A DNA stretch of 64,000 nt from Pteria penguin (lineage: Eukaryota > Mollusca > Bivalvia > Pterioida > Pteriidae), in contig CM068588.1 in assembly GCA_035048485.1 (NCBI GenBank), positions 2,108,001 to 2,172,000 of the forward strand, given 5' to 3'. Within the stretch, counting starts at the first letter, position 1. Each line of letters opens with the position of its first letter. Under the pieces are notes generated by a model, which worked only from the letters and a program-made list of their open reading frames with translations, searched no databases and had not been told where the DNA came from. Both the position numbers and the translations under genes were made by a program. Shown in pieces: positions 41,601-48,062 of the stretch.

Positions 41601-42592
41601 TATTTGGCCAAACATGTGCTAAGAAAGATAACTCTAGTTTCTGCGCAATACTAAAGGAAAATTTACTAAGAAAGATAACTCTAGTTGATTTTTTTTTCAG
41701 ACACAAACCGAGGATGAAACATGCATTACTGGCCTTATTTAATACTCCGCAAAACAACCTCAAAATCTGTATGGTATGTGATAAATGTATTTTTTTTTTT
41801 ATTTTAATATGACTTTAAATAGATATAAACATTGGGAATCAGTCAACAAATGTATCATATATTGGGGTACCTTTACATGAATATTTGAGACATACTGATA
41901 AAATACCAAAATATTGCAAATTTTATTGCTATTTACAAAATATATTTATACAAAAGAATATTATGAATAAAATAAAGAAAGCAATGTGACAAGCGATGTG
42001 ACAATAGGTGTTTGAACCTGGCTGTCAGTTAAGTGTCTTCTAAGGTGTTTTATCATTTTTGGACTCCCCATCTGTCTTGTGGACGAGATAAAATAAATTC
42101 AACCCTGTGCCATGCTATAGGTTGGCTTGTAAGAGATCCCACATTGCTTGTGGTGCGTGTGTTTAGAAGTATTATTTTTTAAGCGAAGCACCAGACAGGT
42201 GCTTCCACTGTACATGTATATAAATAATAAAATAGGTGTATGAAATAATTCTGCATCGATGGGTGATGATGATTGTACTTCGAAAAAAATGTTGTTCATT
42301 TCACTAGCTTTTAAATCCAAGGTTTTTTCTAAGGTCAAGGTCATTTTTAGGGGTTTATGTAGTATATTATACAAAAACTATGCATTTTGGTGGGTAATCA
42401 TCAGTTTTATTAATTTCCTTGTTTGTTTTTCTCTTCACATACTGGGACTGATATAGAAGGCCTTAGGCAAAAATAGCTTCAGCTAATCAAAAGAATTATT
42501 TTATTATTATTGTTATTATTATTATTATTATTATAAATATTGTTATTATTATTATAATTATTGTTATTATTATTATTATTATAATAATAATA

Positions 42593-42627
<35 letters not shown>

Positions 42628-45600
42628 CATTTACAGAATGGGGAAGAAGTATACAGTGAAATGAGGAAGGGTGATCTTGGTGCTGTGCTCGATTCATTCT
42701 TCAGTGATGATTTTGGAGGATTGAAAAATGGAATGAAGAAAAATTTGTACGATTTCTGAATCAATTTATTTAAACCTTACTGCCAACTTGTAAGGGGATA
42801 AGGAATCCCAGGAGATTTATTTCATTTGACGTTATTACTTTGATTGTGATTTAGTGGTAGGAATTTCTGCAACAGAACTTTCACAGGTGTTTGATACATT
42901 CCCTCAATAGCCCGCACAGTATAAAAACAACTGTACTCGACTATTGAGGGAATGTATCAAACACCTGTGAGAACTTCATAAGTCATAAGTCAGGCAATAG
43001 AACTTCATAAGTCAGACAGTAGAACTTTATAAGTCAGGCAATAGAACTTCATAAGTCAGGCATTAGAACTTCATAAGTCAGGCATTAGAACTTTATAAGT
43101 CAGGCAATAGGATTGATGTGAAAATTGTTCATGTATATAAATTCAGTGTGTATAGATGTACTAGCATTTAATAATCTGCTAGTAGAATTCCCTCTCATTC
43201 ATTCATTTGATAAGTATCATTTTTGGTTAGTTTAAATACATTTATACAAATGGTGATGGCATAGAAAAAGATCCTTGCACTCAGCCATTAAAGACATCTT
43301 TTTGTATACATGTGTATATGCTAGGATCTTTTCTGGGTTTTTTTTGTTTTGTTTTGTTTTTTTGTTTTGAGAAACTGTCCACAATTTATGATCAACTTTT
43401 CATTTCTGCATAGTTCTTGATCAAGCATAGCATAAAGTATCATTTTGAACCCCATGATAGACCTTTGTGTAGTTTGACAAGCAGAATTTAATGGACATGT
43501 TTTTACTAAAGTTTTGAATTTTTTTTCTGCAGGCAATTGGAAATGTTCCTAGACCTGGTGATTGATGCATTACTGTCAGTACCTTCTCAGGATGAGACGA
43601 AACTAGAACACCATGCTCCGTCGTCCATCGGAATTCTCAGAGACAGTATTCAGAATAACTGCCCTCCGGCCACTACCATGCAAAGTCATTGTCCACTTGT
43701 GGTCAGCAAAAAACTACCTGTTCAGCATTGTTCCCAAAGTAGTTTTATTTCTAGTCAGAGTGTGTGTAAAGGTGAGATATGCTAGCAGATAAGCAGGAGA
43801 AGAATGTAATGGTATGAGTAGATATCTTATCTGTCTCATCTGAAAGACAAGACTTTGATGAGACGTCTGTGGGGCTTGAACTCTGGACATCCTGGCCCTA
43901 CAGACAAGCTCATATGGTACCTATGAGCTTTGTCATTTTTTTTTAGCAGATAAGTACATGTATTGTTATGAAATATAAGGTTGTTCTGATTATACGTTCT
44001 ATAATGTTTTATTTCATGCATGTAGATATTAAATATTTTTCTACTTTCTGTTTTTTTTTATATGGACATTCATAGCAGGTGTGGCTAGCAAATTGGAGGT
44101 GCCTAATCCTCCAGGGCACTTGACTTCATCTCTGAGTGTCAAGGGTGTATAAATGTCCATCACATTGTGTTATTTTGGATGCCAGGGCACATAGCACAAG
44201 TTACTTTCATATTTTACATTGTCCGTGTTGGAAGGTTGGCATTGGGCAAATTTGTCCACTACGTATGGTGTACCCTATCACAGTGTCCACTACTAATGTG
44301 TACTGTGTCCACTACCTATAGTGTACCCTGTCACAGTGTCCACTACTAATGTGTACTGTGTCCTCTACCTATAGTGTACCCTGTCACAGTGTCCACTACT
44401 AATGTGTACTGTGTCCACTACTTAAGGTGTACCCTGTCACAGTGTCCACTATTAATGTGTACTGTGTCCACTACTTAAGGTGTACCATGTCACAGTGTCC
44501 ACTACTTGTGGTGTACCATATCAAAGAGTCCACTACCTATAGTGTACCCTGTCACAGTGTCCACTACTAACGTGTACTGTGTCCACTACTTCAGGTGTAC
44601 CATGTGACAGTGTCCACTACTAATGTGTACTGTGTCCACTACTTAAGGTGTACCATGTCACAGTGTCCACTACTAATGTGTACTGTGTCCACTACTTAAG
44701 GTGTACCATGTCACAGTGTCCACTACTTAAGGTGTACCATGTCACAGTGTCCACTACTAATGTGTACTGTGTCCACTACTTAAGGTGTACCATGTCACAG
44801 TGTCCACTACTAATGTGTACTGTGTCCACTACTTAAGGTGTACCATGTCACAGTGTCCACTACTAATGTGTACTGTGTCCACTACTTAAGGTGTACCATG
44901 TCACAGTGTCCACTACTTAAGGTGTACCATGTCACAGTGTCCACTACTTGAGGTGTACCATGTCACAGTGTCCACTACTTAAGGTGTACCATGTCACAGT
45001 GTCCACTACTTAAGGTGTACCATGTCACAGTGTCCACTACTTAAGGTGTACCATGTCACAGTGTCCGACATTGCCAATGTGTTAGTAAACTATGAATTGT
45101 CTTTTCCATTAGGTATCTTCATAATATGTCCTAGAGTGATTCTTGATCTTATCATACACAAATACGATATTTTCAGATGTCATAATACATATACAGTATA
45201 GCTCTGAATGTTGTTGTAATCATATATTTTCAGATGTTCCTGATTTACCACGATATAGTGTTCTAGAGAGAATCTTGAATATCCAGAGATTAGATAGCCA
45301 TGACATAGAGGATGTACACTCCCTTTACCTGAAAATCAAACAAGCTACAGTTCAGGAGTATGTAAACTATATGACTTAAACTGAAATTCAGAAATTCATA
45401 GTTTTTTATCCTGTTTGTCACCAATAAGAATCCCACTCCCCCCCCCCCCCCTCAACGTGCAAAAAAAACCCTCAGAGTATATTTGGCATTTTACAGGTTC
45501 CTTTTTTACTCTACAGTTGATGCTGCAGCTTGAGACTTTTTTTTCTGATATGAAATTTTACTAAAAATTTATCTTTTGTCATATATAGACAGAAAGGAAA

Positions 45601-48062
45601 ATCTACCAGAAAGATGTACAAACTCCAGCTCTTTGAACTTGAATTTACTTATTTTCTAGCTGTAATGAGAAGCTGAGGATTGGAAGTCCCTTTACCAGTG
45701 AGAGTTGGTTGAGTCCCTGTCTAGATGACCCTCCTTCAGACAAGGATAGTCTGGAACACGCTGTTAGCACGGTAAATCCTATGTCATGTATCACTTGATC
45801 AGACTTGCTTTTCATGTCCAATAAAAACTCTTACTTTAAAAAAATCATGATAAGATTTGAATATAAATTATTATCATATGGTAGATTAAAATCCTCCGGG
45901 AAGGGAAGTCTGTGACATAGATAACAAGAAGCACCCAATTTCCACAATTTTTCGGCCAACTAGCCTTTTTCAAGTGTTATAAGTAATCCATCAGATTTAG
46001 TTTACCATTAAACCACTTGAAAAAGACCAGGACCCAGTTGTTCGAAACTTTAACCACTGGTTAAGCTAACCAATGGTTGAATTTCATCTCACTATATCTT
46101 TGAATCGAGAAGACTTTAAGTCACAGTATGTGTACTAGTTTGTGACATATGTAACCAATAATGTAATGTAATTTAGATCTTTATACGGAAATTTTATAAA
46201 TGAGATTAATTGTCTCTCAAACTTTAACCATGGATTAGCTTAACCAGTGGTTAAAGTTTCAAACAACTGGCCCAAGATGGCCAAAAATTTGTCGAAATTG
46301 AGTGCTCGAACAGCTTCTTGTTATGTATTATAAGATGGAGTCAGGTATAGGCACTGATAACTGATGCCCAACTTCCTAAATGTGGTAGAGCTGAAATATC
46401 TAGTAATTTTACTGTTCATTGCAATTTTTACTTTTGTTACTCAATTCCATTTTCTTAATGTGAGTTAGAAGGACAGAGTTTGTAATAGAAATAGACGTAA
46501 TTTGTTTCACGCGTATACAACTTGAGATTCCATTCCACAGGCTGACTTGTGTTACTAGGGTGTTCACTGCAGTGGATCTTTTTCATAGGTCAAAGTTTAT
46601 TTCTCAGTGCATTGAGCAGGTGCCACCACCGTATGGGTGAAACGTTCTGATACTAGGATGTTTACTGCAGTGGATATTTTTCATGGGTCAAAGTTCATTT
46701 CTCAGTGTACTGAGCAGGTGCCACAACCAAATGGGTGAAACGTTCTGAAGTGGTGCTAATCATTAATCAGTAAATCATTGTGTACATGTACAAATTCACA
46801 GAGCATGCTGTTTTTTTTTTAAACAAATGTTACTGCCTGTTTTAACTTATCAGTTTGACAGGCTGTGGATTATGTATGTCTGGAATACTTTCATTTAACG
46901 ACATTGATTGTTTTTTCAGGTAAAGCGATTTAACGTGTCAAAAACTATGCAAGATTGTTCAGTAATGCTGGCAATTCAGAGGATTTCATCTGAGGAGAGG
47001 TAAGATCTCCCAATATCTGTAATATCTCAGGTTACTATGTAATATCTCAAGTTACCATGTAATATCTCAGACTACTATGTAATATCTCAGGTTACTGTGT
47101 AATATCTCAGGTTACTGTGTAATATCTCAGACTACTGTGTAATATCTCAGACTACCATGTAATATCTCAGGTTACTGTGTAATATCTCAGGTTACTGTGG
47201 GTGACTTAAATGAGAATCAAATGCAGTTGATTCTCATTTACTCGAACACTGACAACTCAAATTTCCTGTTAACTTGAACTGATTTTTAAGTCCAGATTCT
47301 AACATCTCTAACATGAACTCCACTTAACTCAAACTGTTTTACATGTTCCCTTTAAATTCAAATTATCAAGAGTCAACTTTGTAGATCAGGTTCTGTTGAA
47401 TTTGCAGTGTTTAAGCTAGAAGCTCATATGGCCTATTCAGAAGTATAATCGTCTTGGTTCCCCCTCTCTTGGGAACCAAGAGGAACCAAGTTTAAGCCCA
47501 TCCGATTACTCGTTTGGTCTTTTGAATGAGACAAAAGAAACCAAGATAGGCAGTAGTCCTGATATGATTATTGTGTAGTTTGTGTAGTCAGTATTTGTGA
47601 CTTTCTTTATATAGAACTACTGTTGAACTTCGATGTTTTGAATGTTGAAAACTTGAAAAACCTTATACACTAGCATTTCTAGTCATTTTATCAACAGCAA
47701 ATTAATTTTTGAAAATTAAAGCAACAGAATTTCTGAGTGATTTTGAAGGTGCCTTACTCTTGTCGAAGTTCAATCATATAAATAAGGAAATTCATACAGG
47801 TGTATCAAAGGTATGAATTTTTCCCTAGATCAAAATTGGATTACTCAAACATGAAGGGGTAGAATGTGTTAAGTTTAACTGAACTTGTAATTGCAGGGCC
47901 AAGGAGAATCAGTGTCAGTACCTGACAGATAGCCAGGGAAGATCCTACAGATTCTCAGTATGCATCATTGACCTTGACCCAAAGCCTGTCGACAAAATAC
48001 AGAAACATCACGAGCTGCACTGTTTGATGCAAACAGCTTTCATGGAGTCTGGACATAGCTGA
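11803..48062 (+). CDS. IPPK: Inositol-pentakisphosphate 2-kinase, 14 exons, about 505 aa
   Basis: IPPK (IPK1) transfers phosphate from ATP to the 2-hydroxyl of Ins(1,3,4,5,6)P5, making InsP6. I assembled coding exons 11803-11871, 19905-19976, 21002-21100, 21407-21473, 21847-22004, 22868-22963, 36356-36414, 41701-41773, 42637-42746, 43533-43771, 45234-45361, 45670-45771, 46920-46999 and 47897-48062. All have GT-AG borders and compatible phases and give 505 residues (human 491). Family motifs appear in order: YRGEG glycine-rich loop (9-13), EIKPK (153-157), CKFCMHQ (178-184) with a Cys-x-x-Cys that matches the family's zinc site, YCPLDLFSG (199-207), NNLKIC (225-230), QDCSVML (435-441) and the near-C-terminal DLDPKP (476-481). 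No key motif is missing and no frame is broken, so the gene should be functional. The only doubtful junction is the exon 12 acceptor. The 505-residue product is predicted to be cytosolic or nuclear, with no signal peptide or membrane segment seen. Confidence 0.95.
12421..12581. repeat. CAGTGGCGGATCC MITE with 5-bp flanking repeat
   Basis: The element at 12426-12576 starts CAGTGGCGGATCCAGGATTT and ends CTCTAAATCTGTCACTG, imperfect inverted termini. TTTAT lies immediately outside both ends. It is about 150 bp and non-coding. The hAT-like look of the ends is not supported by an 8-bp duplication. Confidence 0.6.
13840..14180. repeat. Roughly 135-bp tandem dispersed repeat
   Basis: Two to three diverged units each carry ACTTT(AC)TTGGGCT, TTTTGAA, a TTCACA segment, CTCATGATAAGA-like text, CATCTGATACCATGACTTTT and GACCTTGACC. 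Similar tandem dispersed repeats are common in bivalve genomes (recollection, not searched). Confidence 0.5.
15771..15890. repeat. 102-bp hairpin MITE with perfect 9-bp target-site duplication
   Basis: Positions 15780-15881 form arms of about 44 bp: CAATCTGATTAAAACCATAC... and ...ATGGTTTAAATCAGATTG, with a loop of about 14 bp. GTATGAAGG occurs directly outside both ends (15771-15779 and 15882-15890). A 9-bp duplication is typical of Mutator-like elements, so a MULE-derived MITE is one reading; no transposase is present. Confidence 0.85.
16783..16885. repeat. 22-bp tandem repeat
   Basis: Four to five units of TTAGATTTTGGTTATATGTAAT, the last ones diverged, in IPPK intron 1. Confidence 0.85.
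16946..17040. repeat. AGCTCACC/GGCGTCGTCG dispersed repeat fragment
   Basis: AGCTCACCGGGACGAATGTC is followed by AGGGAGCTATTGTCATACCC and CGGCGTCGTCG. I recognise this start as a common dispersed repeat of bivalve genomes. Confidence 0.45.
17160..17385 (+). repeat. tRNA-derived SINE, diverged copy
   Basis: A tRNA-like head with a B-box-like AAGTTCGAGTTTT, then the shared core (GGTGTCCTG, GGGATGAGGGAATGAAAACT, TCTGTGTCACGGTAGG). It is older and more diverged than the copy at 52949-53222. Confidence 0.6.
18008..18178 (+). repeat. tRNA-derived SINE, second family
   Basis: The tRNA-like head GGCTTGGTGTAGTGGTTAAG carries an A box, and GGGTTAGATCCCCGGG carries a B box. The body runs TTTAAGAGGTTGGTTACATC with a 3' tail of ATCAATCAACCAAC. 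The body differs from the GATGAGACAGTA family. It is not a real tRNA, since the acceptor stem does not close. Confidence 0.7.
18980..19147 (-). repeat. MITE-like element, family A copy 3 (diverged)
   Basis: On the minus strand it shows TAATACACCGATCCATTATC, then GCGCAAAATTTGACTGC, a TGACGTCA, AAGGTCGG, ACATTTGATCAAG and CGCTAAACATCACTATCTCC, in the same order as the copies at 1056 and about 24114. Confidence 0.6.
19905..19976 (+). CDS. IPPK: IPPK exon 2
   Basis: Residues 24-47 (starting DKRVYRLRKV). Acceptor TTGCAG, donor CAG|GTGAGA, 72 nt, phase 0 at both ends. Confidence 0.88.
19985..20520. repeat. Degenerate roughly 30-37-bp tandem repeat
   Basis: About 15 poorly conserved units of the type GGGATGACAGGTTAAACCAT followed by GTCAATAGA, starting a few bases after the exon 2 donor of IPPK. 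Confidence 0.8.
21002..21100 (+). CDS. IPPK: IPPK exon 3
   Basis: Residues 48-80, containing NNVDYIKNVMRPLL, which aligns with the human segment containing VKQ/KNVMKEFLG. Acceptor TTACAG, donor CCG|GTAAGT, phase 0. Confidence 0.9.
21407..21473 (+). CDS. IPPK: IPPK exon 4
   Basis: Residues 81-102 plus one base (starting KIIEIPKGFTEKVEDEIQ). Acceptor TTACAG, donor CCGG|GTAATC, phase 1. Confidence 0.88.
21847..22004 (+). CDS. IPPK: IPPK exon 5
   Basis: Residues 103-155. It ends SVEIK, the first part of the EIKPK substrate-binding motif. Two AGs lie close together here (TATCAG and CTTACAG); only the first keeps the frame with exon 4, and the second leads to an early stop. Confidence 0.9.
22262..22436 (-). 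repeat. tRNA-derived SINE on minus strand
   Basis: Read on the minus strand: GGGGGTCAGGTTACCCAGTT (A box region) and ACCCGGGTTCGATTCCCAGA (B box), followed by a body ending near GTGCCAACGAG. It lies in IPPK intron 5. Confidence 0.65.
22868..22963 (+). CDS. IPPK: IPPK exon 6 (EIKPK end, Cys-x-x-Cys)
   Basis: Residues 156-187, PKKGF... to CKFCMHQRLK, almost the human CRYCMHQHLK. Acceptor TTTCAG, donor AAG|GTCAGT, phase 0. Confidence 0.95.
23509..23746. repeat. MITE family B copy 1
   Basis: Inverted termini GGGCCAGTTCTTCGAAACTT...AACCAATGG and CCAATGGTAAAGTTTCGAAC...ACTGGTCCC enclose an AT-rich interior. The same element recurs at 46029-46274. Confidence 0.8.
23755..23890 (+). repeat. SINE fragment
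   Basis: A degenerate piece of the GATGAGACAGTA SINE core (CAGATGAGACATTGAAAACT, TCGGTCCCATG, GGCACTTAAAGATCCCTCAC). It directly follows MITE family B copy 1. Confidence 0.5.
24114..24288. repeat. MITE-like element, family A copy 2
   Basis: ACACAGATCTACTTTTGTCG on the left and CTGAAAAGTGGATCTGTGTATT on the right, with internal GGTTGGACAAGTCGGACATT, match copy 1 at 1056-1224. GCAT occurs next to both ends. Confidence 0.7.
25620..25669. mobile_element. Micro-palindrome insertion 1 (36 bp, 7-bp duplication)
   Basis: Positions 25627-25662 begin CAGAGACATATATACA and end TGTATATATGTCTCTG, a palindrome with one mismatch near its centre. GTCACAC lies directly on both sides (25620-25626 and 25663-25669). 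Two relatives are at 30427-30446 and 31171-31208, each with its own different 7-bp duplication. Confidence 0.8.
25845..26165. repeat. Dispersed repeat with CCGTCCGTCCGACC segment
   Basis: CCCTCGCAGCGAGTTAGAGG, a G run, GTTTTGACCGTCCGTCCGAC, TAGACTCATCCTTGTCCGGA and GATTTTCTC are followed by a TTTTGGGCCAGAG segment. I associate this order with a common molluscan dispersed repeat. A small hairpin at 26075-26115 lies within it. Confidence 0.45.
29003..29225 (+). repeat. tRNA-derived SINE, diverged copy
   Basis: GCTGATGTGGCGCGGTGGTA as tRNA-like head, then a degraded core (AAAAACCGAGACCCCATGTA), and GGCAGGTGTCGTCACCATAG at the 3' end. Confidence 0.6.
30420..30453. mobile_element. Micro-palindrome insertion 2 (20 bp, 7-bp duplication)
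   Basis: CAGAGACACATATGTGTCTG at 30427-30446 is flanked by TAATAAG on both sides (30420-30426 and 30447-30453). It looks like an internally deleted relative of the 36-38-bp copies, with one end base changed (GTGTCTG for GTCTCTG). Confidence 0.7.
30481..30745 (+). repeat. tRNA-derived SINE, near full length
   Basis: Head GAGGCCGGTGTGGTGCTCTG, B-box-like GTTTTCGACTCCTACC, then ACCGGTATCCTGTCTT, CTCCCGTGTCACGGTAGCCA, TCCGTTGCAAAGCTTCAAAT and CAGGCAGATGCCGTCACCAT, ending AACCATTCAATCATATC. The blocks follow the order of the copy at 52949. Confidence 0.8.
31164..31215. mobile_element. Micro-palindrome insertion 3 (38 bp, 7-bp duplication)
   Basis: Positions 31171-31208 begin CAGAGACATATATACACATA and end TGTATATATGTCTCTG. 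CTTGTAG flanks both sides (31164-31170 and 31209-31215). It has the same ends as insertion 1 but a different target. Confidence 0.82.
33884..34380. repeat. 40-bp minisatellite with AAGGGCGCTTAGC motif
   Basis: About 13 units of GATGAACACAAAGGGCGCTT followed by AGCTCTAAGTGTACACTAGT. The first two units are short 22-24-bp forms lacking the second half. It lies in IPPK intron 6. Within each unit GGGCGC and AGCGCT/AGCTCT give local self-complementarity. Confidence 0.95.
34602..34676. repeat. (AT)n microsatellite
   Basis: About 37 AT units in IPPK intron 6. Confidence 0.95.
36356..36414 (+). CDS. IPPK: IPPK exon 7 (YCPLDLFSG)
   Basis: Residues 188-206 plus two bases. RWNVTSHYCPLDLFSG matches human KWKQISKYCPLDLYSG. 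At 59 nt it is too short for a long open frame, and it is isolated by a 13.4-kb intron before it and a 5.3-kb intron after it. Acceptor TGTAG, donor GG|GTAAGT. Confidence 0.93.
37858..38045. repeat. Roughly 57-bp tandem repeat
   Basis: About four diverged units containing GTCAGCAGGTCACGTGATA, ACTGCCCATA and GATGCTGGTCAGTTGT. Each carries a CACGTG E-box-like hexamer or a variant. Confidence 0.8.
38658..38688. repeat. (TG)n microsatellite
   Basis: About 15 TG units. Confidence 0.95.
38900..40260. repeat. Composite ACATACAG minisatellite array
   Basis: It has three zones. At 38900-39310 are about 11 units of roughly 40 bp (ACATTCAGACATACAGTTAT, then AGGAAGAGAGGTTTCGG). At 39320-39930 are units of about 60-90 bp (AGAAAGACCGGTGTTAGTAA, then AGACAACGCAAAGAGCACAT). 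At 39930-40260 are 38-bp units (ACATAGACAGACATACAGAA, then AGACTAGAGTTAGTACAG). All share ACATACAGAAAGAC-like text, so one array appears to have evolved into the next. Confidence 0.92.
40970..41085. repeat. Short tandem repeat GTATGCCAATCC
   Basis: Seven units of about 16-20 bp, TATGCCAATCCTAC(ATG). Confidence 0.85.
41435..41590 (+). repeat. SINE fragment
   Basis: GATGTCCTGGTTTTACGGAT, GATGAAACTGTAAAAACCAA, GACATGACACGTAAAAGATC and TTGGTCCGTTGCATGAATCT follow the SINE core order. It ends about 110 bp before IPPK exon 8. Confidence 0.6.
41701..41773 (+). CDS. IPPK: IPPK exon 8 (NNLKIC)
   Basis: Residues 207-231, HKPRMKHALLALFNTPQNNL followed by KICM; compare human QRMHFALKSLLQEAQNNLKIF. Acceptor TTTTTCAG, donor ATG|GTATGT. 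Confidence 0.93.
42097..42235 (+). repeat. SINE 3' fragment
   Basis: It contains TTGTAAGAGATCCCACATTG and GCACCAGACAGGTGCTTCCA, the 3' part of the SINE family, in IPPK intron 8. Confidence 0.5.
42498..42630. repeat. (TTA)n microsatellite touching a splice acceptor
   Basis: TTATTATTGTTATTATTATT-type repeats, with an internal ATAATAATAATAATTATTATT switch of strand that allows folding back. It ends six bases before the AG of IPPK exon 9 (42635-42636). Confidence 0.92.
42637..42746 (+). CDS. IPPK: IPPK exon 9
   Basis: Residues 232-267 plus two bases (NGEEVYSEMRKGDLG...). The donor TTT|GTACGA is weak but is the only one that joins exon 10 in frame before the stop at 42757. The acceptor is preceded directly by a (TTA)n microsatellite that doubles as its pyrimidine tract. 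Confidence 0.82.
42874..42976. repeat. 90-bp hairpin element with flanking AGAACTT
   Basis: 42881-42910 and 42941-42970 are perfect 30-bp complements (starting TCACAGGTGTTTGATACATT). The loop is 30 bp. GAACTT (AGAACTT if one end base is dropped) flanks both ends. The end motif CACAGG/CCTGTG resembles that of the 210-325 foldback. It lies in IPPK intron 9. Confidence 0.78.
42971..43112. repeat. 23-bp tandem repeat next to hairpin element
   Basis: About six units of GAACTTCATAAGTCAGGCAA plus TAG, beginning exactly at the right flank of the hairpin element. The flank sequence GAACTT is part of each unit. Confidence 0.9.
43533..43771 (+). CDS. IPPK: IPPK exon 10
   Basis: Residues 268-347 plus one base, from QLEMFLDLVIDALLSVP, matching human AVIRELVHVITRVLLSG, into a variable linker. 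It is the largest exon. Acceptor TCTGCAG, donor AAAG|GTGAGA. Confidence 0.9.
43830..43945 (-). repeat. SINE fragment on minus strand
   Basis: Minus strand: a B-box-like GAGTTCAAGCCCCACAGAC followed by TTGTCTTTCAGATGAGACAG, the junction of tRNA head and core of the SINE family. It lies in IPPK intron 10. Confidence 0.6.
44255..45066. repeat. 31/22-bp minisatellite in IPPK intron 10
   Basis: Two unit types: 31-bp GTGTCCACTACTTAAGGTGT plus ACCATGTCACA, and 22-bp GTGTCCACTACTAATGTGTA plus CT. They alternate at first and become a pure 31-bp run toward the right end. It fills most of the intron, ending about 170 bp before exon 11. Confidence 0.95.
45234..45361 (+). CDS. IPPK: IPPK exon 11
   Basis: Residues 348-390, including ILNIQRLDSHDIEDVHSLYL, which matches human LQVQMLDLLDIEGLYPLYN. 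Acceptor TTTTCAG, donor TAT|GTAAAC, phase 0. Confidence 0.9.
45670..45771 (+). CDS. IPPK: IPPK exon 12 (acceptor uncertain)
   Basis: Residues 391-424 (KLRIGSPFTSESWLSPCLDD...). The strongest acceptor is TTTTCTAG, giving a start at 45660, but that start reads a stop when joined to the phase-0 end of exon 11. The next AG (GAG, 45667-45669) restores the frame and is used here. A tiny intervening exon around 45595-45617 could also reconcile phases. Donor ACG|GTAAAT. Confidence 0.7.
45921..46327. repeat. Outer foldback element interrupted by a MITE
   Basis: Left ATAACAAGAAGCACCCAATT...TTTCGGCCAACTAGCC and right GGCCAAAAATTTGTCG...GCTTCTTGTTATG are inverted copies. The family B MITE sits between them at 46029-46274. 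Confidence 0.65.
46029..46274. repeat. MITE family B copy 2 (nested)
   Basis: Starts GACCCAGTTGTTCGAAACTT and ends AGTTTCAAACAACTGGCCC, with the subterminal pair AACCACTGGTTAAGCT / AGCTTAACCAGTGGTT. It matches copy 1 at 23509-23746. Confidence 0.8.
46545..46745 (+). repeat. SINE 3' segment in tandem duplicate
   Basis: Two copies of about 115 bp: GTTTACTGCAGTGGATATTT, CATGGGTCAAAGTTCATTTC, TGAGCAGGTGCCACAACCAA and ATGGGTGAAACGTTCTGA. The GCAGGTGCCACCACC motif marks it as the 3' part of the SINE family. Confidence 0.7.
46920..46999 (+). CDS. IPPK: IPPK exon 13
   Basis: Residues 425-450 plus two bases: VKRFNVSKTMQDCSVMLAIQ, matching human VQQYRVAMTAKDCSIMIAL. Acceptor TTTTTTCAG, donor GAGAG|GTAAGA. 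A 20-bp tandem repeat starts directly downstream. Confidence 0.93.
47017..47200. repeat. 20-bp tandem repeat after IPPK exon 13
   Basis: About nine units of TAATATCTCAGGTTACTGTG, starting about 17 bp after the exon 13 donor. Confidence 0.92.
47205..47380. repeat. Pogo/Tigger-like terminal remnant (tentative)
   Basis: A perfect 13-bp hairpin AAATGAGAATCAA...TTGATTCTCATTT is followed by ACTCGAACACTGACAACTCA, resembling the terminal repeat of pogo-type elements such as the one at 54603. No second end was found. Confidence 0.3.
47897..48062 (+). CDS. IPPK: IPPK exon 14 (stop codon)
   Basis: Residues 451-505, containing YRFSVCIIDLDPKPVDKI, which matches human FAFSVSVLDLDLKPYESI, then a short tail and TGA at 48060-48062. 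Acceptor TTGCAG. The tail is shorter than in human and lacks a match to its extreme C-terminus. Confidence 0.92.

Larger units (their letters stand above)
36415..41700 (+). other. IPPK intron 7
   Basis: A 5.3-kb intron dominated by tandem arrays: a roughly 57-bp CACGTGATA-containing repeat (37858-38045), a (TG)n tract (38658-38688), a large composite array (38900-40260) and a 16-20-bp GTATGCCAATCC array (40970-41085). A SINE fragment lies at 41435-41590. The long open frames at 39042-39981 are products of the tandem array. Confidence 0.8.
45772..46919 (+). other. IPPK intron 12
   Basis: A 1.15-kb intron that is mostly mobile DNA: an outer inverted-repeat element (about 45921-46327) with MITE family B nested inside (46029-46274), and a tandemly duplicated SINE 3' end (46545-46745). 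Confidence 0.75.
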
